Source: an uncultured Actinomycetes bacterium (lineage in GTDB: Bacteria; Actinomycetota; Acidimicrobiia; Acidimicrobiales; RAAP-2). From it: 64,000 nucleotides of DNA. Below the pieces are notes generated by a model, which saw nothing but the letters and a program-made list of their open reading frames with translations, made no database searches and was not told the origin of the DNA. Position numbers and translations under genes: made by a program. Below, in pieces: positions 19,914 through 29,340 of the stretch (its first letter is position 1; each line of letters begins with the position of its first letter). Location: contig CAIUMH010000134.1 of NCBI GenBank assembly GCA_903900235.1, positions 21,866 to 85,865 on the forward strand. Direction: 5' to 3'.

Positions 19914-21685
19914 CGCTTGGGAGCGCAGAGCTGCTGGCGCGCCCGGATCGGGTCGGGCGAGAAGCGCAGGAAGGTGTTCGCCACCGAGGCGACCACGTTG
20001 CCCAGGGCCCGGCCTGGGGTGAGCGGGGCGGTGATGTCGTCGAGGTAGGAGTGCAGGCCTCCGCAGGCCAGCGCACCACGCGCCGCGTCGATCTGGAGTC
20101 GGGTGGCCGCGCCGGGGATCGCCGTCGTCCCGGTCAGGCCGAAGCGACCGAGCATCCAGGCCGGGCCGATGTACTTCTCATGGCCGGGCCGCGCATGGCG
20201 GAGCACGGTGACGTGGCTGCCGATTGGATTGGCCAGCGAGAAGGTGTCGAAGACGTAGACCTCGGGACCCGCAAGGTCGCCGACCACGCCGATGCCGGGG
20301 ATGTTGGCCGCCAGGCGGAAGGGGAGCGGCGACCGGGCGGGCCGATGAGTCGCCGAGGCGAGTGGAGCGAAGGGGTTGGTGATGACGTCCATGCGCTGGG
20401 TACCCGCGGGCTGGCGTGCGGCCGAGACGGCCAGCGCCCTACCGGCTCGGCCTGACAGGGCCCGTCGATAGTCAGCCAGAGTGATCGGGTGGGCCTCGGC
20501 GGTGGCGGCGATCCAGCTGGCTCGCTCGTCGGAGATGAAGATCGTCTGGAGGCCAAGGTGCGTCGGGACCGAGGGCACGTAGCGCAGGCCCACCACGCTC
20601 ATCCCCGCCCAGACCACCATCGCGGCCGCCGCCACCAGCAATGGGGTACGGCGTGGCTCAAGTGAGAGACCCATCGGGAGGCACAGGGCGAAGAGACCGG
20701 GGAGCAGGAGCCGTCCGTGCATGTAGTCGCCGCCGAGGTGGATGACATAGAGGGCGTCGAGGACGCCCACGAGCATCGGGGTCACCACCAGCAGCACGCC
20801 ACGCCGATCCCCGGCGGCCCACCAGGTCCGGGCGGGGACCGCCACCAACACCAGACCGAGGACGAGCGGGAGCCACAGCAAGTAGGGATCGATCAGGTCG
20901 AGTGCATAGGTGGCTCCCTGTGACCACCAGGAGCCGGCCGCGTCCTTGGCCAGGCCTGTGGTGGGGATGAGTAGGGCGTAGTACGCCATCCGGAACAGCT
21001 CGTAGGCCGCCGGGACGATCGCAGCCAGCGCCACCAGGACACCCGCCGATCGGAGCCGGCGGGCATGGACCTCGACCGAGACCAGGCTGGCCACGAAGAC
21101 CGCCGAGGCGATGGCCAGCTCGGGGCGAACCAGCATCCCGAGACCCATCACCACCGCAGAGGTGCGCAGCAGCCGGGACTCATCGGTGGCCACAACCAGC
21201 AGCCAGAACGATCCGGCCAGCCACGCGAAGGCCATCGAGGTCTCGAGGCCAGAGGTCGAGAACTCCCAGACCACGGGCACGGCCGACACCACGAGCAGGC
21301 CCAGCGGAGCCACCTGGACCGCGCCACGCCGAACCCGGAGGCGCTGGAGCGCTCGACCGCCGACGAGGAAGGCGACCAGCGTGCAGACGAGCCCGAGGAG
21401 CACTGAGAGCCACTCGAGCGAGGCGAACGGAGCAAGCAGATGGGCGATCCCGAGCGTGAGAACCCACAATGGGTCGGAGTCGGCCTCGACCCGCTCGCCG
21501 ATGTTGTAGACGGGGCCGTGGCCGGCGAAGACATTGTGGAGGATCCGGAAGTTGATGAACGCGTCCTCGTCGACCCAGCGATAGACCCAGGCCCCGACCA
21601 GAGCCACCGTGGTCGGGATCGCTACGAGGATCCAGCCCATGGCGACCCCTCGACGGCTCACCGCTCTCCCCCTCGACCCGGCCAT
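19910..21685 (-). CDS. AftB-like GT-C membrane glycosyltransferase (arabinofuranosyltransferase-like)
   Basis: VYRWVDEDAFINFRILHNVFAGHGPVYNIGERVEADSDPLWV, GGDYMHGRLLLPGLFAL, VFDTFSLANPIGSHVTV...RPGHEK: pattern of mycobacterial AftB-type proteins as I remember them. Start at MAGSRGRAVSRRG. Confidence 0.65.
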   Translation of the reverse strand: MAGSRGRAVSRRGVAMGWILVAIPTTVALVGAWVYRWVDEDAFINFRILHNVFAGHGPVYNIGERVEADSDPLWVLTLGIAHLLAPFASLEWLSVLLGLVCTLVAFLVGGRALQRLRVRRGAVQVAPLGLLVVSAVPVVWEFSTSGLETSMAFAWLAGSFWLLVVATDESRLLRTSAVVMGLGMLVRPELAIASAVFVASLVSVEVHARRLRSAGVLVALAAIVPAAYELFRMAYYALLIPTTGLAKDAAGSWWSQGATYALDLIDPYLLWLPLVLGLVLVAVPARTWWAAGDRRGVLLVVTPMLVGVLDALYVIHLGGDYMHGRLLLPGLFALCLPMGLSLEPRRTPLLVAAAAMVVWAGMSVVGLRYVPSVPTHLGLQTIFISDERASWIAATAEAHPITLADYRRALSGRAGRALAVSAARQPAGTQRMDVITNPFAPLASATHRPARSPLPFRLAANIPGIGVVGDLAGPEVYVFDTFSLANPIGSHVTVLRHARPGHEKYIGPAWMLGRFGLTGTTAIPGAATRLQIDAARGALACGGLHSYLDDITAPLTPGRALGNVVASVANTFLRFSPDPIRARQQLCAPKR

Positions 21686-21778
21686 CTCTCCATTGTGACC
21701 TCGGTCAGGCGAGAGGTGGTGCGGTACCATCAGCCCGATGCCGAGGCCGTGCCGACGTCCGGGAGCGATGCGGTCGAA

Positions 21779-22930
21779 ATGACGGACGCCACCGACGCCC
21801 CAGTGAGCCCCCTCAGCAGCGAGGCTCCAACCCCGGTGCCTCGGTCGCGGGCCTTTCGTCTCGGAAACCGGCCTCCCCTCACCGGGATCCGAGCCCTCGC
21901 GCTGGCCACCGTCTTGATCTACCACTCGAACTTCAAGACCCTGCCGGGCACGTGGGTGGCGTTGCAGATCTTCTTTGTCCTGTCCGGCTTCCTGATCACT
22001 GCCATGCTGGCCTCGGAGGGCAAGCGCAAGGGCCGAATCAGCCTCTCGGGGTTCTACGCCCGGCGCGGGGTGAGGCTCGTGCCTCCGCTGCTCCTGGTCA
22101 TCGCGCTGCTCGGCATCTACGCCAGCTTCATCCACGTGGCCGATGCTGCCCACCGGGTCTGGGGTGATTCGCTGGCGGCGCTCTTCTACTTCGCCGACTA
22201 CCGCCAGGCCTTCAACCACGCCCCGTTCTTCGGGTATCTCGCCCAGACCTGGTCGCTCTCGGTCGAGGAGCAGTTCTATGTCCTCTGGTCGCTGCTGATG
22301 GTCGTGGCCGTCGTCACCAAGCATCACAAGCTGGCCTATGGGTTCGCCGTCATTGGCCTGGTGGCGAGCACGGTGGATCGGACGTGGATCGTGCTCCACG
22401 CCCACCCGTTCACCGCAGGGACATTCCTGCGTACCTACTACGCGTTCGACCCTCGAGCCGATGCCCTCTTCTTCGGCTGCCTGCTGGGCCTGCTGGCCGC
22501 CGATGGGTGGCTCCTGCAGTGGGCAAGGTGGGCCAAGGGCTCAATCACCGTCCTCGCCGGCATCTCCACGCTGTTCTTCTGCTGGATCCTCCAATACACC
22601 CATCTGTTCGACCGGTCAGTCGTGTTGTGGTGGATCCCGGCCACCACGCTCGCCTCGGGGATCTTGATTGTGTACTTCGTCGTCTGCCCGACAAGCCTCG
22701 GATCGCGATTTGCCGGGATCGGCGTGCTGGTGTTCATCGGCGACCTGTCCTACACGGTGTACCTGCTCCACTTCCCGGTGTACCTCGCCACCATGCCCAG
22801 CGAACTCCACTGGTCCTTCTGGCCCGCCCAGGCCCTGCGGCTGGTCATCATCTTCGGGATTGCCACCCTCAGCTGGTTCCTCATGGAGCGACCCCTGATG
22901 CGCTGGCGCGCCAAGTCCGCCGCTCGCTGA
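21779..22930 (+). CDS. Acyltransferase 3 family protein (OafA/YrhL-like, no SGNH domain)
   Basis: LTGIRALALATVLIYHSN, IFFVLSGFLITAMLASE, TWSLSVEEQFYVLWSLL; start at MTDATDAPVSPL. Confidence 0.85.
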   Translation: MTDATDAPVSPLSSEAPTPVPRSRAFRLGNRPPLTGIRALALATVLIYHSNFKTLPGTWVALQIFFVLSGFLITAMLASEGKRKGRISLSGFYARRGVRLVPPLLLVIALLGIYASFIHVADAAHRVWGDSLAALFYFADYRQAFNHAPFFGYLAQTWSLSVEEQFYVLWSLLMVVAVVTKHHKLAYGFAVIGLVASTVDRTWIVLHAHPFTAGTFLRTYYAFDPRADALFFGCLLGLLAADGWLLQWARWAKGSITVLAGISTLFFCWILQYTHLFDRSVVLWWIPATTLASGILIVYFVVCPTSLGSRFAGIGVLVFIGDLSYTVYLLHFPVYLATMPSELHWSFWPAQALRLVIIFGIATLSWFLMERPLMRWRAKSAAR

Positions 22931-22971
22931 GCGGCCGGTACTTTCCGAGGCACCAGCGATACGATGCGGCG

Positions 22972-25059
22972 GTGCGACCCAGCCCGCCCGCGCTAATCGA
23001 GCCACCGGTCGGCCAGCGCCATCGAGAGCCACCGGTCTCCACCATCCCGGCCCTCGACGGGGTTCGAGCTCTCGGCATCATGCTCGTCCTGCTCTTCCAC
23101 GGTGGCCTGTCGTCGATGGGCGGTGGCTTCTTCGGCGTCGACGTGTTCTTCGTCCTGTCCGGCTTCTTGATCACCGGGCTCCTCCTCGCCGAGTACCGCC
23201 GACAGCGGACCATCGAGCTGCTGCGGTTCTGGGGCCACCGGATCCGTCGCCTGGTCCCCGCCCTCTTGGCCCTGTTGGCCGCCCTCTGCTGCTATGCCGT
23301 CTTCCTTGCCCCCCCCGACACGGTCGGCCAGCTGCGCAGCGATGCCTTCGCCACCATGCTCTACGGCAACAACTGGCACCTGATCAGCCAAGGCCAGGGC
23401 TACTTCGCCGGCCTCGCCCTCCCGCGACCCCTCCTGCACACCTGGTCGCTCTCGATCGAGGAGCAGTTCTATGTGATCTGGCCGCTGCTGGTCCTCGGGA
23501 TCCTGCGGCTGACTCGATCACGCGGCGTACTGCTCGCGGTGGCGCTCGCCGGGGCCACCGCCAGCGCCGTGGAGATGTCCTGGCTCTTCGATGGAGGCAA
23601 GGGTCTCGACCGGGTGTACTACGGGACCGACACCCGGGCCCAGGCCGTCCTGATCGGCGCCGCCCTGGCCATCGTCCTCGCCCGGCCTCTGCGGTCGAAG
23701 CGGACCTCGGGAGCCGACTCGTCCACCCATCTGCTTCGCACTCTCGAGCTCGGACCGGCCAGCCGAGCAGGACTCGGGCTCACCGGCGCCGCGGCCCTCG
23801 CCGGAATCCTCGTTCTGGTCATCTCCACCGACGCGGCGACGACATGGGTCTTCCACGGCGGCTTCGCCGTCATCTCGGTCCTGACCGCCCTGCTCATCGC
23901 CTCGGTCGGCCTCGTCCCCCAAAGCCCGGTCGCCCGGCTCCTCTCGTTGCGGCCAGTCCGCTACGTCGGCGCCATCTCCTATGGCCTCTACCTCTGGCAC
24001 TGGCCACTCTTCGTGGTCCTCGACCACGACCGCACCGGCCTGAGTGGTTTCTGGCTCCTCATCCTGCGCCTGGCCGTCACCGGAGCCGTCGCTGCCCTCT
24101 CCTTCCACCTTCTCGAAATGCCCATCCGGCGAGGCGCCCTTCGAGGGTGGCGCGGATGGGTCGCCGCCCCCCTCGGAATCAGTGCAGTTGCCATCGCCAT
24201 CGCCCTCGTGACAGCGGGAGCCGCACCGGGCATCTCCTCCTATGCCACCATCAAGCCCTCGATGGCAAAGGGGCCCATCAGGTACGTTGACCAAGGGATT
24301 GGGCCCAATGTCCCGGTCGTCGCCGCCGGGACAGACGGGCCCGTGCGGATGCTGCTGCTTGGCAGCTCGGAGGCCACCTTCCTCGCCTTCGGCCTCGGGC
24401 CGATCTCGGCGGCCCACGGCGTGTCCTTCTCCGGTGACGGTGTCATGGGCTGCGGATTCATCCATGCACCCACCGTGCTGCACGGCTCCCTTGAACACGG
24501 GCTGGCCGGCAGCCGCGGGGCGCTGGCAAACCTGGTGCCCTGCTCCACCCAAGAGCAGCGCTGGACCGCCGACCTCGCCGCCTTCAATCCTGATGTCGTG
24601 GTCGTCGCCAACGGGGCCTACGAGGTCCGCGACCACCGGATCGACGGCCGATGGACCCACGTCGGCGACCCGACCTTCGACACCCTGCTCACCCGGACCA
24701 TCTCGAACGATGTCCGCCTGCTGTCGTCCCGGGGCGCCAAGGTGATCCTGCTCACCGCTCCCTACTACCGCCAGGTCGAGGCACCCGACGGTTCAGGCTG
24801 GCCCGAAGATGAGACGGTTCGGGTCGATCGCTACAACCAGATCCTCCGGCACGTTGCCGCCCAGCACCCGGGCCAGGCCATGATCCTCGACCTCCACCGG
24901 CGGCTCGATCCCCACGGCCGGTTCACCCCGGTCATCGGTGGGATCCAAGCTCGGATGTCCGACGGGATCCACCTGACTCCCGCTGGAGCGAAGCTTGTGG
25001 CCCCGTGGATCCTCGATGCCGCACGCCGCGCCGGGTTGACTGCTCGCCAGCAGGGCTGA
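22972..25059 (+). CDS. Acyltransferase 3-SGNH fusion (OafA-like O-acetyltransferase)
   Basis: GTG start; ALDGVRALGIMLVLLFHGG, VFFVLSGFLITGLLLAEYRR, HTWSLSIEEQFYVIWPLL; C-terminal SGNH-like domain VRMLLLGSSEATFLAFGLG...DVVVVANGAYEVRDH...SDGIHLTPAGAKLVAPW. Confidence 0.88.
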   Translation: MRPSPPALIEPPVGQRHREPPVSTIPALDGVRALGIMLVLLFHGGLSSMGGGFFGVDVFFVLSGFLITGLLLAEYRRQRTIELLRFWGHRIRRLVPALLALLAALCCYAVFLAPPDTVGQLRSDAFATMLYGNNWHLISQGQGYFAGLALPRPLLHTWSLSIEEQFYVIWPLLVLGILRLTRSRGVLLAVALAGATASAVEMSWLFDGGKGLDRVYYGTDTRAQAVLIGAALAIVLARPLRSKRTSGADSSTHLLRTLELGPASRAGLGLTGAAALAGILVLVISTDAATTWVFHGGFAVISVLTALLIASVGLVPQSPVARLLSLRPVRYVGAISYGLYLWHWPLFVVLDHDRTGLSGFWLLILRLAVTGAVAALSFHLLEMPIRRGALRGWRGWVAAPLGISAVAIAIALVTAGAAPGISSYATIKPSMAKGPIRYVDQGIGPNVPVVAAGTDGPVRMLLLGSSEATFLAFGLGPISAAHGVSFSGDGVMGCGFIHAPTVLHGSLEHGLAGSRGALANLVPCSTQEQRWTADLAAFNPDVVVVANGAYEVRDHRIDGRWTHVGDPTFDTLLTRTISNDVRLLSSRGAKVILLTAPYYRQVEAPDGSGWPEDETVRVDRYNQILRHVAAQHPGQAMILDLHRRLDPHGRFTPVIGGIQARMSDGIHLTPAGAKLVAPWILDAARRAGLTARQQG

Positions 25060-25112
25060 GACCGCACCTGCGGCGACAGACCGCTGCGAAGCGTCGCTGC
25101 TACATTTCACCC

Positions 25113-27230
25113 ATGGCAGAGACCTTGGCCGAGCCAGTCGACGCTCTCGACGACGTCTCCCACGATGAGCTCGGAGCCTCCGGACGACTTCTGTTCCGCC
25201 AGTGGGCGGTCGTCGGGACACTCTGCGTCCTGCCGGTCTACGCCTATGTCCTGTTCGCTCTCTTCAGCGGTGCGGCCTATATCAACCGGGCCGTCGGACC
25301 GAGCGGGGTCTACACGTACCAGGCCAGCTCGATGCTCCACGGCCACCTGTGGATGCGGCCCAGCAACCTTGGAATCGAGGGCTTCGTCCATGACGGCCGC
25401 AGCTACACCTACTTCGGGATCTTCCCGTCGCTGCTACGCCTGCCCTTCGTCGCCATCTTCGGCACCCACGGCAACGCCAACTACACCGCTGGCTCGATGT
25501 TCTTGGCCTGGACGGCCACGGCGATCTTCACCGCCCTGCTGATCTGGCGTCTCCGGCTCATGACCCGAGGCCACGCCGCACTGCACCGACTCGAGGCCGC
25601 CAGTTACGGTGTCCTGCTGGCCAGCATCCTCGGTGGCTCGGTGATCGTCTTTTTGGCCTCGAGCCCTTGGGTCTACAACGAAGACTTCGCCTGGTCCATC
25701 GCCCTGAGCATCGGGGTGTTCTGGAGCTTGCTTGGGGTGATCGACAGCCCGACTTGGGGCCGCATCGCCGGCAGCGGAGCGCTCATCTTGGCCGCGAGCC
25801 TCAACCGACTCACCGCCGGCTGGGCCTGTGTGATCGCCGCCCTCGCCATCGGGGCCTGGTTCTGGTTGTCGAAGCGCCACACCGGAAATCGACAGTGGGT
25901 GCTGCCGGTGGTGGCCATCGGCATGATTCCGCTGATCGTCAGCTGTGCCATCAACTACGCCAAGTTCGGCCTCCCCTTCGGACTCCCCATGGCTGACCAG
26001 GTCTGGGCGCAGGTCAACGCCCACCGCCGGGACTTCCTCGCCGCCAACGGCGGAAAGGCCTTCAGCTTCTCCTTCCTGCCGTCCACCCTCAATGCCTATC
26101 TGAACCCACTGAACCTCAGTGTGAGCGGGGTCTGGCCCTATGTGCAACCGCCCTCCACGCTGCCGAGGATCATCGGGTCGGCCACCTTCGACCAGACCTA
26201 TCCGACCGCCAGCATCCCCGCCACCATGCCGCTGCTCACCGGCCTCGGGATCTGGGGGCTCGTGTGCACCCTGCGGCCACGGCCTCACGGTCGGATCGCC
26301 GAGGTCCGTTTCGTGCTCATCCCCGCCGTGATCGGCTGCGCCGGGGTGCTGCTGTGGGGCTACATCGCCAATCGCTACATGGCCGACTTCATGCCCCTGA
26401 TCATCGTGGCGGCGAGCGTTGGTCTGATCGACATCGCCCGGCGGTTCGAGGGCCGTAGCCGTGCCGTTCGCCGCCGGTCCTTCGCCGTGCTGGTCGTGCT
26501 CGGCGTCCTCGGCGTGGGGGTCAACGCGGCGGTGTCCACTACGCCCTCCTCCTCGTGGTCGAAGGGCCAGCTGGTCAACCTGCTGTCGTATCAGCGCATC
26601 TTTTCGCCGGGAGCGCTGCGCAGCACGCTGACCGTCACCAACCACCTCCCCACCTGGGCTCCAGCCGGGCGCCTTTTCGCCACCCCCACCTGCTCGGGTC
26701 TCTACCGATCCAACGGCGAGAACTTCGCCGACGTCCCTGGCCAGCAAGCCGAACACCTCACCATGAGCCCGGTGATCCAAGGTCCGCAGTACGTCCATGA
26801 TCTGTGGATTTCCATTTCGGTGCCCATCTCGCAGCTCCACGGCGACACCACCATCTTCCGCATGGGGCCCACCCGAATCGTCATGCGCCCGTTCGACCGC
26901 TGGGCCGTCGGCTTCTTCGTCGTCAACCCCGGTCGGCCCGACATCACGTGGCCCGTGGCCGGAGGGGGATGGTTCCCTCTGGTGCCCGAGCGTCGCTATG
27001 CCATGCAGATCGTCGCCGACCCGAACCTCGGCTCGATCAAAGTCTTGTGGTACAACAAGCGATTCAAGGACCTCGGCATCCCGATGATCGACCATCTCAT
27101 CACCACCAAGGCGCCTCAGCACGTCGTGGCGACCCCCCCGGCCGATCGAGCGACCGCCAAGGTGGTGGTCACCCCCACCGGACGGGTGCTGCCCCCCTAC
27201 CCACTCTGCCGAGACCTGACCGGTCGCTGA
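25113..27230 (+). CDS. Polytopic membrane protein with C-terminal extracytoplasmic domain, GT-C-like family 2, paralog 1
   Basis: GVYTYQASSMLHGHLWMRPSNLGIEGFVHDGRSYTYFGIFPSLLRLPF; C-terminal CSGLYRSNGENF...PVIQGPQYVHDLWISISVP...; start at MAETLAEPVDAL. Confidence 0.65.
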   Translation: MAETLAEPVDALDDVSHDELGASGRLLFRQWAVVGTLCVLPVYAYVLFALFSGAAYINRAVGPSGVYTYQASSMLHGHLWMRPSNLGIEGFVHDGRSYTYFGIFPSLLRLPFVAIFGTHGNANYTAGSMFLAWTATAIFTALLIWRLRLMTRGHAALHRLEAASYGVLLASILGGSVIVFLASSPWVYNEDFAWSIALSIGVFWSLLGVIDSPTWGRIAGSGALILAASLNRLTAGWACVIAALAIGAWFWLSKRHTGNRQWVLPVVAIGMIPLIVSCAINYAKFGLPFGLPMADQVWAQVNAHRRDFLAANGGKAFSFSFLPSTLNAYLNPLNLSVSGVWPYVQPPSTLPRIIGSATFDQTYPTASIPATMPLLTGLGIWGLVCTLRPRPHGRIAEVRFVLIPAVIGCAGVLLWGYIANRYMADFMPLIIVAASVGLIDIARRFEGRSRAVRRRSFAVLVVLGVLGVGVNAAVSTTPSSSWSKGQLVNLLSYQRIFSPGALRSTLTVTNHLPTWAPAGRLFATPTCSGLYRSNGENFADVPGQQAEHLTMSPVIQGPQYVHDLWISISVPISQLHGDTTIFRMGPTRIVMRPFDRWAVGFFVVNPGRPDITWPVAGGGWFPLVPERRYAMQIVADPNLGSIKVLWYNKRFKDLGIPMIDHLITTKAPQHVVATPPADRATAKVVVTPTGRVLPPYPLCRDLTGR

Positions 27231-27245
27231 GGAAGATTCCTCAGC
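27226..27245. terminator. Hairpin between convergent genes, containing both stop codons
   Basis: GCTGAGGAA-GA-TTCCTCAGC; plus-strand stop TGA 27228-27230, minus-strand stop at 27241-27243. Confidence 0.55.
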
Positions 27246-28932
27246 CCGCAGTGGTGTCGAGCAGAGCCATGTCCCCAACTCGGCCCACATAGCCGGGAGT
27301 CGAGGGCGAACTCGGCGTCCAGGTCTCGAGGACGAACGAGGCGTCCTCGTGGCCCGAGGCCTGGTAGCCCGGACCGAATTGAGCTCGCCAGACCTTGTTG
27401 ACCTTCGGCGAGAAGCCCTGCCGATCGAGCTCGTTCACCAACCCGATGAAACGCTCGACGTCGAGCAGCTTGGTCGATGCCGAGCCCGCACCGGCATCGC
27501 CGACGGCGACCACCTCTCCGGGTTGAAGGTGCGCCGCCACGAGGGCGGCGAGTCGTCCCACCTGCGGGTCCGAGACCGACGAGGTGGCCGGAATCGACAG
27601 GACCGCCGCCACGAAGGCCAGCGAGCCGGCCACCGTAAGCGCGGCCAGACCACACCGCAGCGGCCCGAGCCACCGAGGTGACCGCCACGATGCCGGAACT
27701 CCGAGGAGCAGGACTGCCACCACCGCCGCCAGCGGCACCACCACGGCCCACACCACGAGATAGCCGAAGATGAATCCCACGATCCGGCTGAAGGACTCGA
27801 GGAGGCCGAGGAGGCTGAGCAGCGAGACGAGGCCGAGGCCCGCCGCGAACCTGCGGTGCTGCCGCAGACCGACGACCACCGCCATGGCGGCGGCACCCAC
27901 CGCCACGATCAAGACGGCGATCCCCAGCTCTGCATGGGGAGGCTGGTTGCCCAGCAGGCGGGCCATCACTTGGGATGGGCCCACCAGCGTCGAGGCGGCC
28001 ACGTCGACGAGCGCCCACCAGGCCGCGGAGAGCGGCTGCCCGCCGGCGTGGCTCGAAAAGTAGCGGATCAACTGGGTCATGTTCCCTGGATGACCGGTGA
28101 GCTGCTCGATCACTGGCGGGATCCACATCAGCACCAACAGCACCGTGCCCGCGCCCGCCAGCGACCGGGTCCGCCAGGTCGTCGGCCTCCGAGTGCCTCG
28201 CCCCATCACAAGCGAGACGATGCCTCCGATGCCGGCCACACCGACCAAACCGACGGCCAGCGGCCCTGACGAGATATTGGCCTGCAGGATCAGCGACCCC
28301 ACCAACGCTGCTCCCATGACGCTGAGCCTCGATCCGTCGAGCGATGCCGCGCTCAGCAGGAGCAGGAGAAACAACGGCAGGATCACCACCATTGGGTTCC
28401 ACGGGCTGACGAGGGCGCCGAGCGGACCCTCCGAATAGGTCATGGCGCCCGGACCATGGGCGCACAGCATGATGCCGAGCCAGCACAGCACGATGGACAC
28501 GAGAATCGTGCGGGTCGGCGTGGTCCGGCGGCGCACCACCCACAGGGCAGCCAGGGCCGACAAGCCGCTCAGCAGCACAGCCCCGGCAAACAATGAGGAG
28601 GGTCGGTCACCAAGGATCCGGTAGACGAGGGACTGGGCGTAGAAGTAGGCCGGGCCCGGATGGTTCCAACCATCGTGGTCAAAGACACCGAGCTGCTGGC
28701 GCAGGGTCATCGCCCGACGGACGTGGAGGTCGATCAGGGCCAGATCATCAGGAAGCGTGATGGTCGGTCCGGCCGTGACCATCGTCCGGACCAGTGCCAC
28801 GAGGTATGGGACGGCGACGGCGAGGAAGGCGACCGGGGTGAGCCACCGGCCGACCTTCGCGCCGGACCGACGATGGTGCTGCGCCCTGGCCTGCTGGTCC
28901 ACGGGCTCATGGTAGGTCGCGCCGGGCGGCAA
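27241..28932 (-). CDS. GT-C-like polytopic membrane protein
   Basis: ITLPDDLALIDLHVRRAMTLRQQLGVFDHDGWNHPGPAYFYAQSLVYRILG: acidic loop 1 typical of GT-C-like actinobacterial membrane proteins; many TM segments. Confidence 0.65.
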   Translation of the reverse strand: MPPGATYHEPVDQQARAQHHRRSGAKVGRWLTPVAFLAVAVPYLVALVRTMVTAGPTITLPDDLALIDLHVRRAMTLRQQLGVFDHDGWNHPGPAYFYAQSLVYRILGDRPSSLFAGAVLLSGLSALAALWVVRRRTTPTRTILVSIVLCWLGIMLCAHGPGAMTYSEGPLGALVSPWNPMVVILPLFLLLLLSAASLDGSRLSVMGAALVGSLILQANISSGPLAVGLVGVAGIGGIVSLVMGRGTRRPTTWRTRSLAGAGTVLLVLMWIPPVIEQLTGHPGNMTQLIRYFSSHAGGQPLSAAWWALVDVAASTLVGPSQVMARLLGNQPPHAELGIAVLIVAVGAAAMAVVVGLRQHRRFAAGLGLVSLLSLLGLLESFSRIVGFIFGYLVVWAVVVPLAAVVAVLLLGVPASWRSPRWLGPLRCGLAALTVAGSLAFVAAVLSIPATSSVSDPQVGRLAALVAAHLQPGEVVAVGDAGAGSASTKLLDVERFIGLVNELDRQGFSPKVNKVWRAQFGPGYQASGHEDASFVLETWTPSSPSTPGYVGRVGDMALLDTTAG

Positions 28933-28983
28933 AGGGCCGTGGGTAAGCCCCAGTTGCGAAGGTGAGGGCTAGATTCCGTTCGA

Positions 28984-29340
28984 TGACCCGGGTCGAGCAG
29001 TCGAGCAGCATCACGGAGGTCGGGCGCTCGAGCATCGCGCCAGATCAGGGTCGGTTCACCCTCGCCCTGCTCGTCGGAGCCGCCGCAGCAGCGGTGACAT
29101 TCATCTGGGTCCTGTTCGACCTCTGGTCGGGGAGCCTCTCGCTGACCCGGGTGGCCACCAGCGCTGCGGTCGTCGCCGTGACCTGGCGTGGCGCCCACCC
29201 CGGCGACTCCCCGATGGCCATGATCGGTCACCTCCACCTGGGCTCGGGCCCGGCGGTCGTGCGCCCCTTCGGTGGCCCCGTCGCCGTCCGGGCAACCGGT
29301 GGCGGATCGGACATGGCCCTTTGTCAGTTGCGGGTCCATG
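28984..29340 (+). pseudogene. Decayed N-terminal fragment of the family-2 membrane protein (duplicate of the gene starting 29338)
   Basis: RFTLALLVGAAAAAVTFIWVLFDLWSGSLSLTR matches RATWVATAVGTALAAPFYLWALLDLFSGSVSLTR of the downstream gene; later AMI-GHLHLGSGP vs AMIHGHLWVRPGSLG. Confidence 0.55.

Noticed and set aside
25434-27290. 618-aa minus-strand ORF
   Set aside because: Antisense to the 25113 membrane protein; composition typical of antisense high-GC ORFs.
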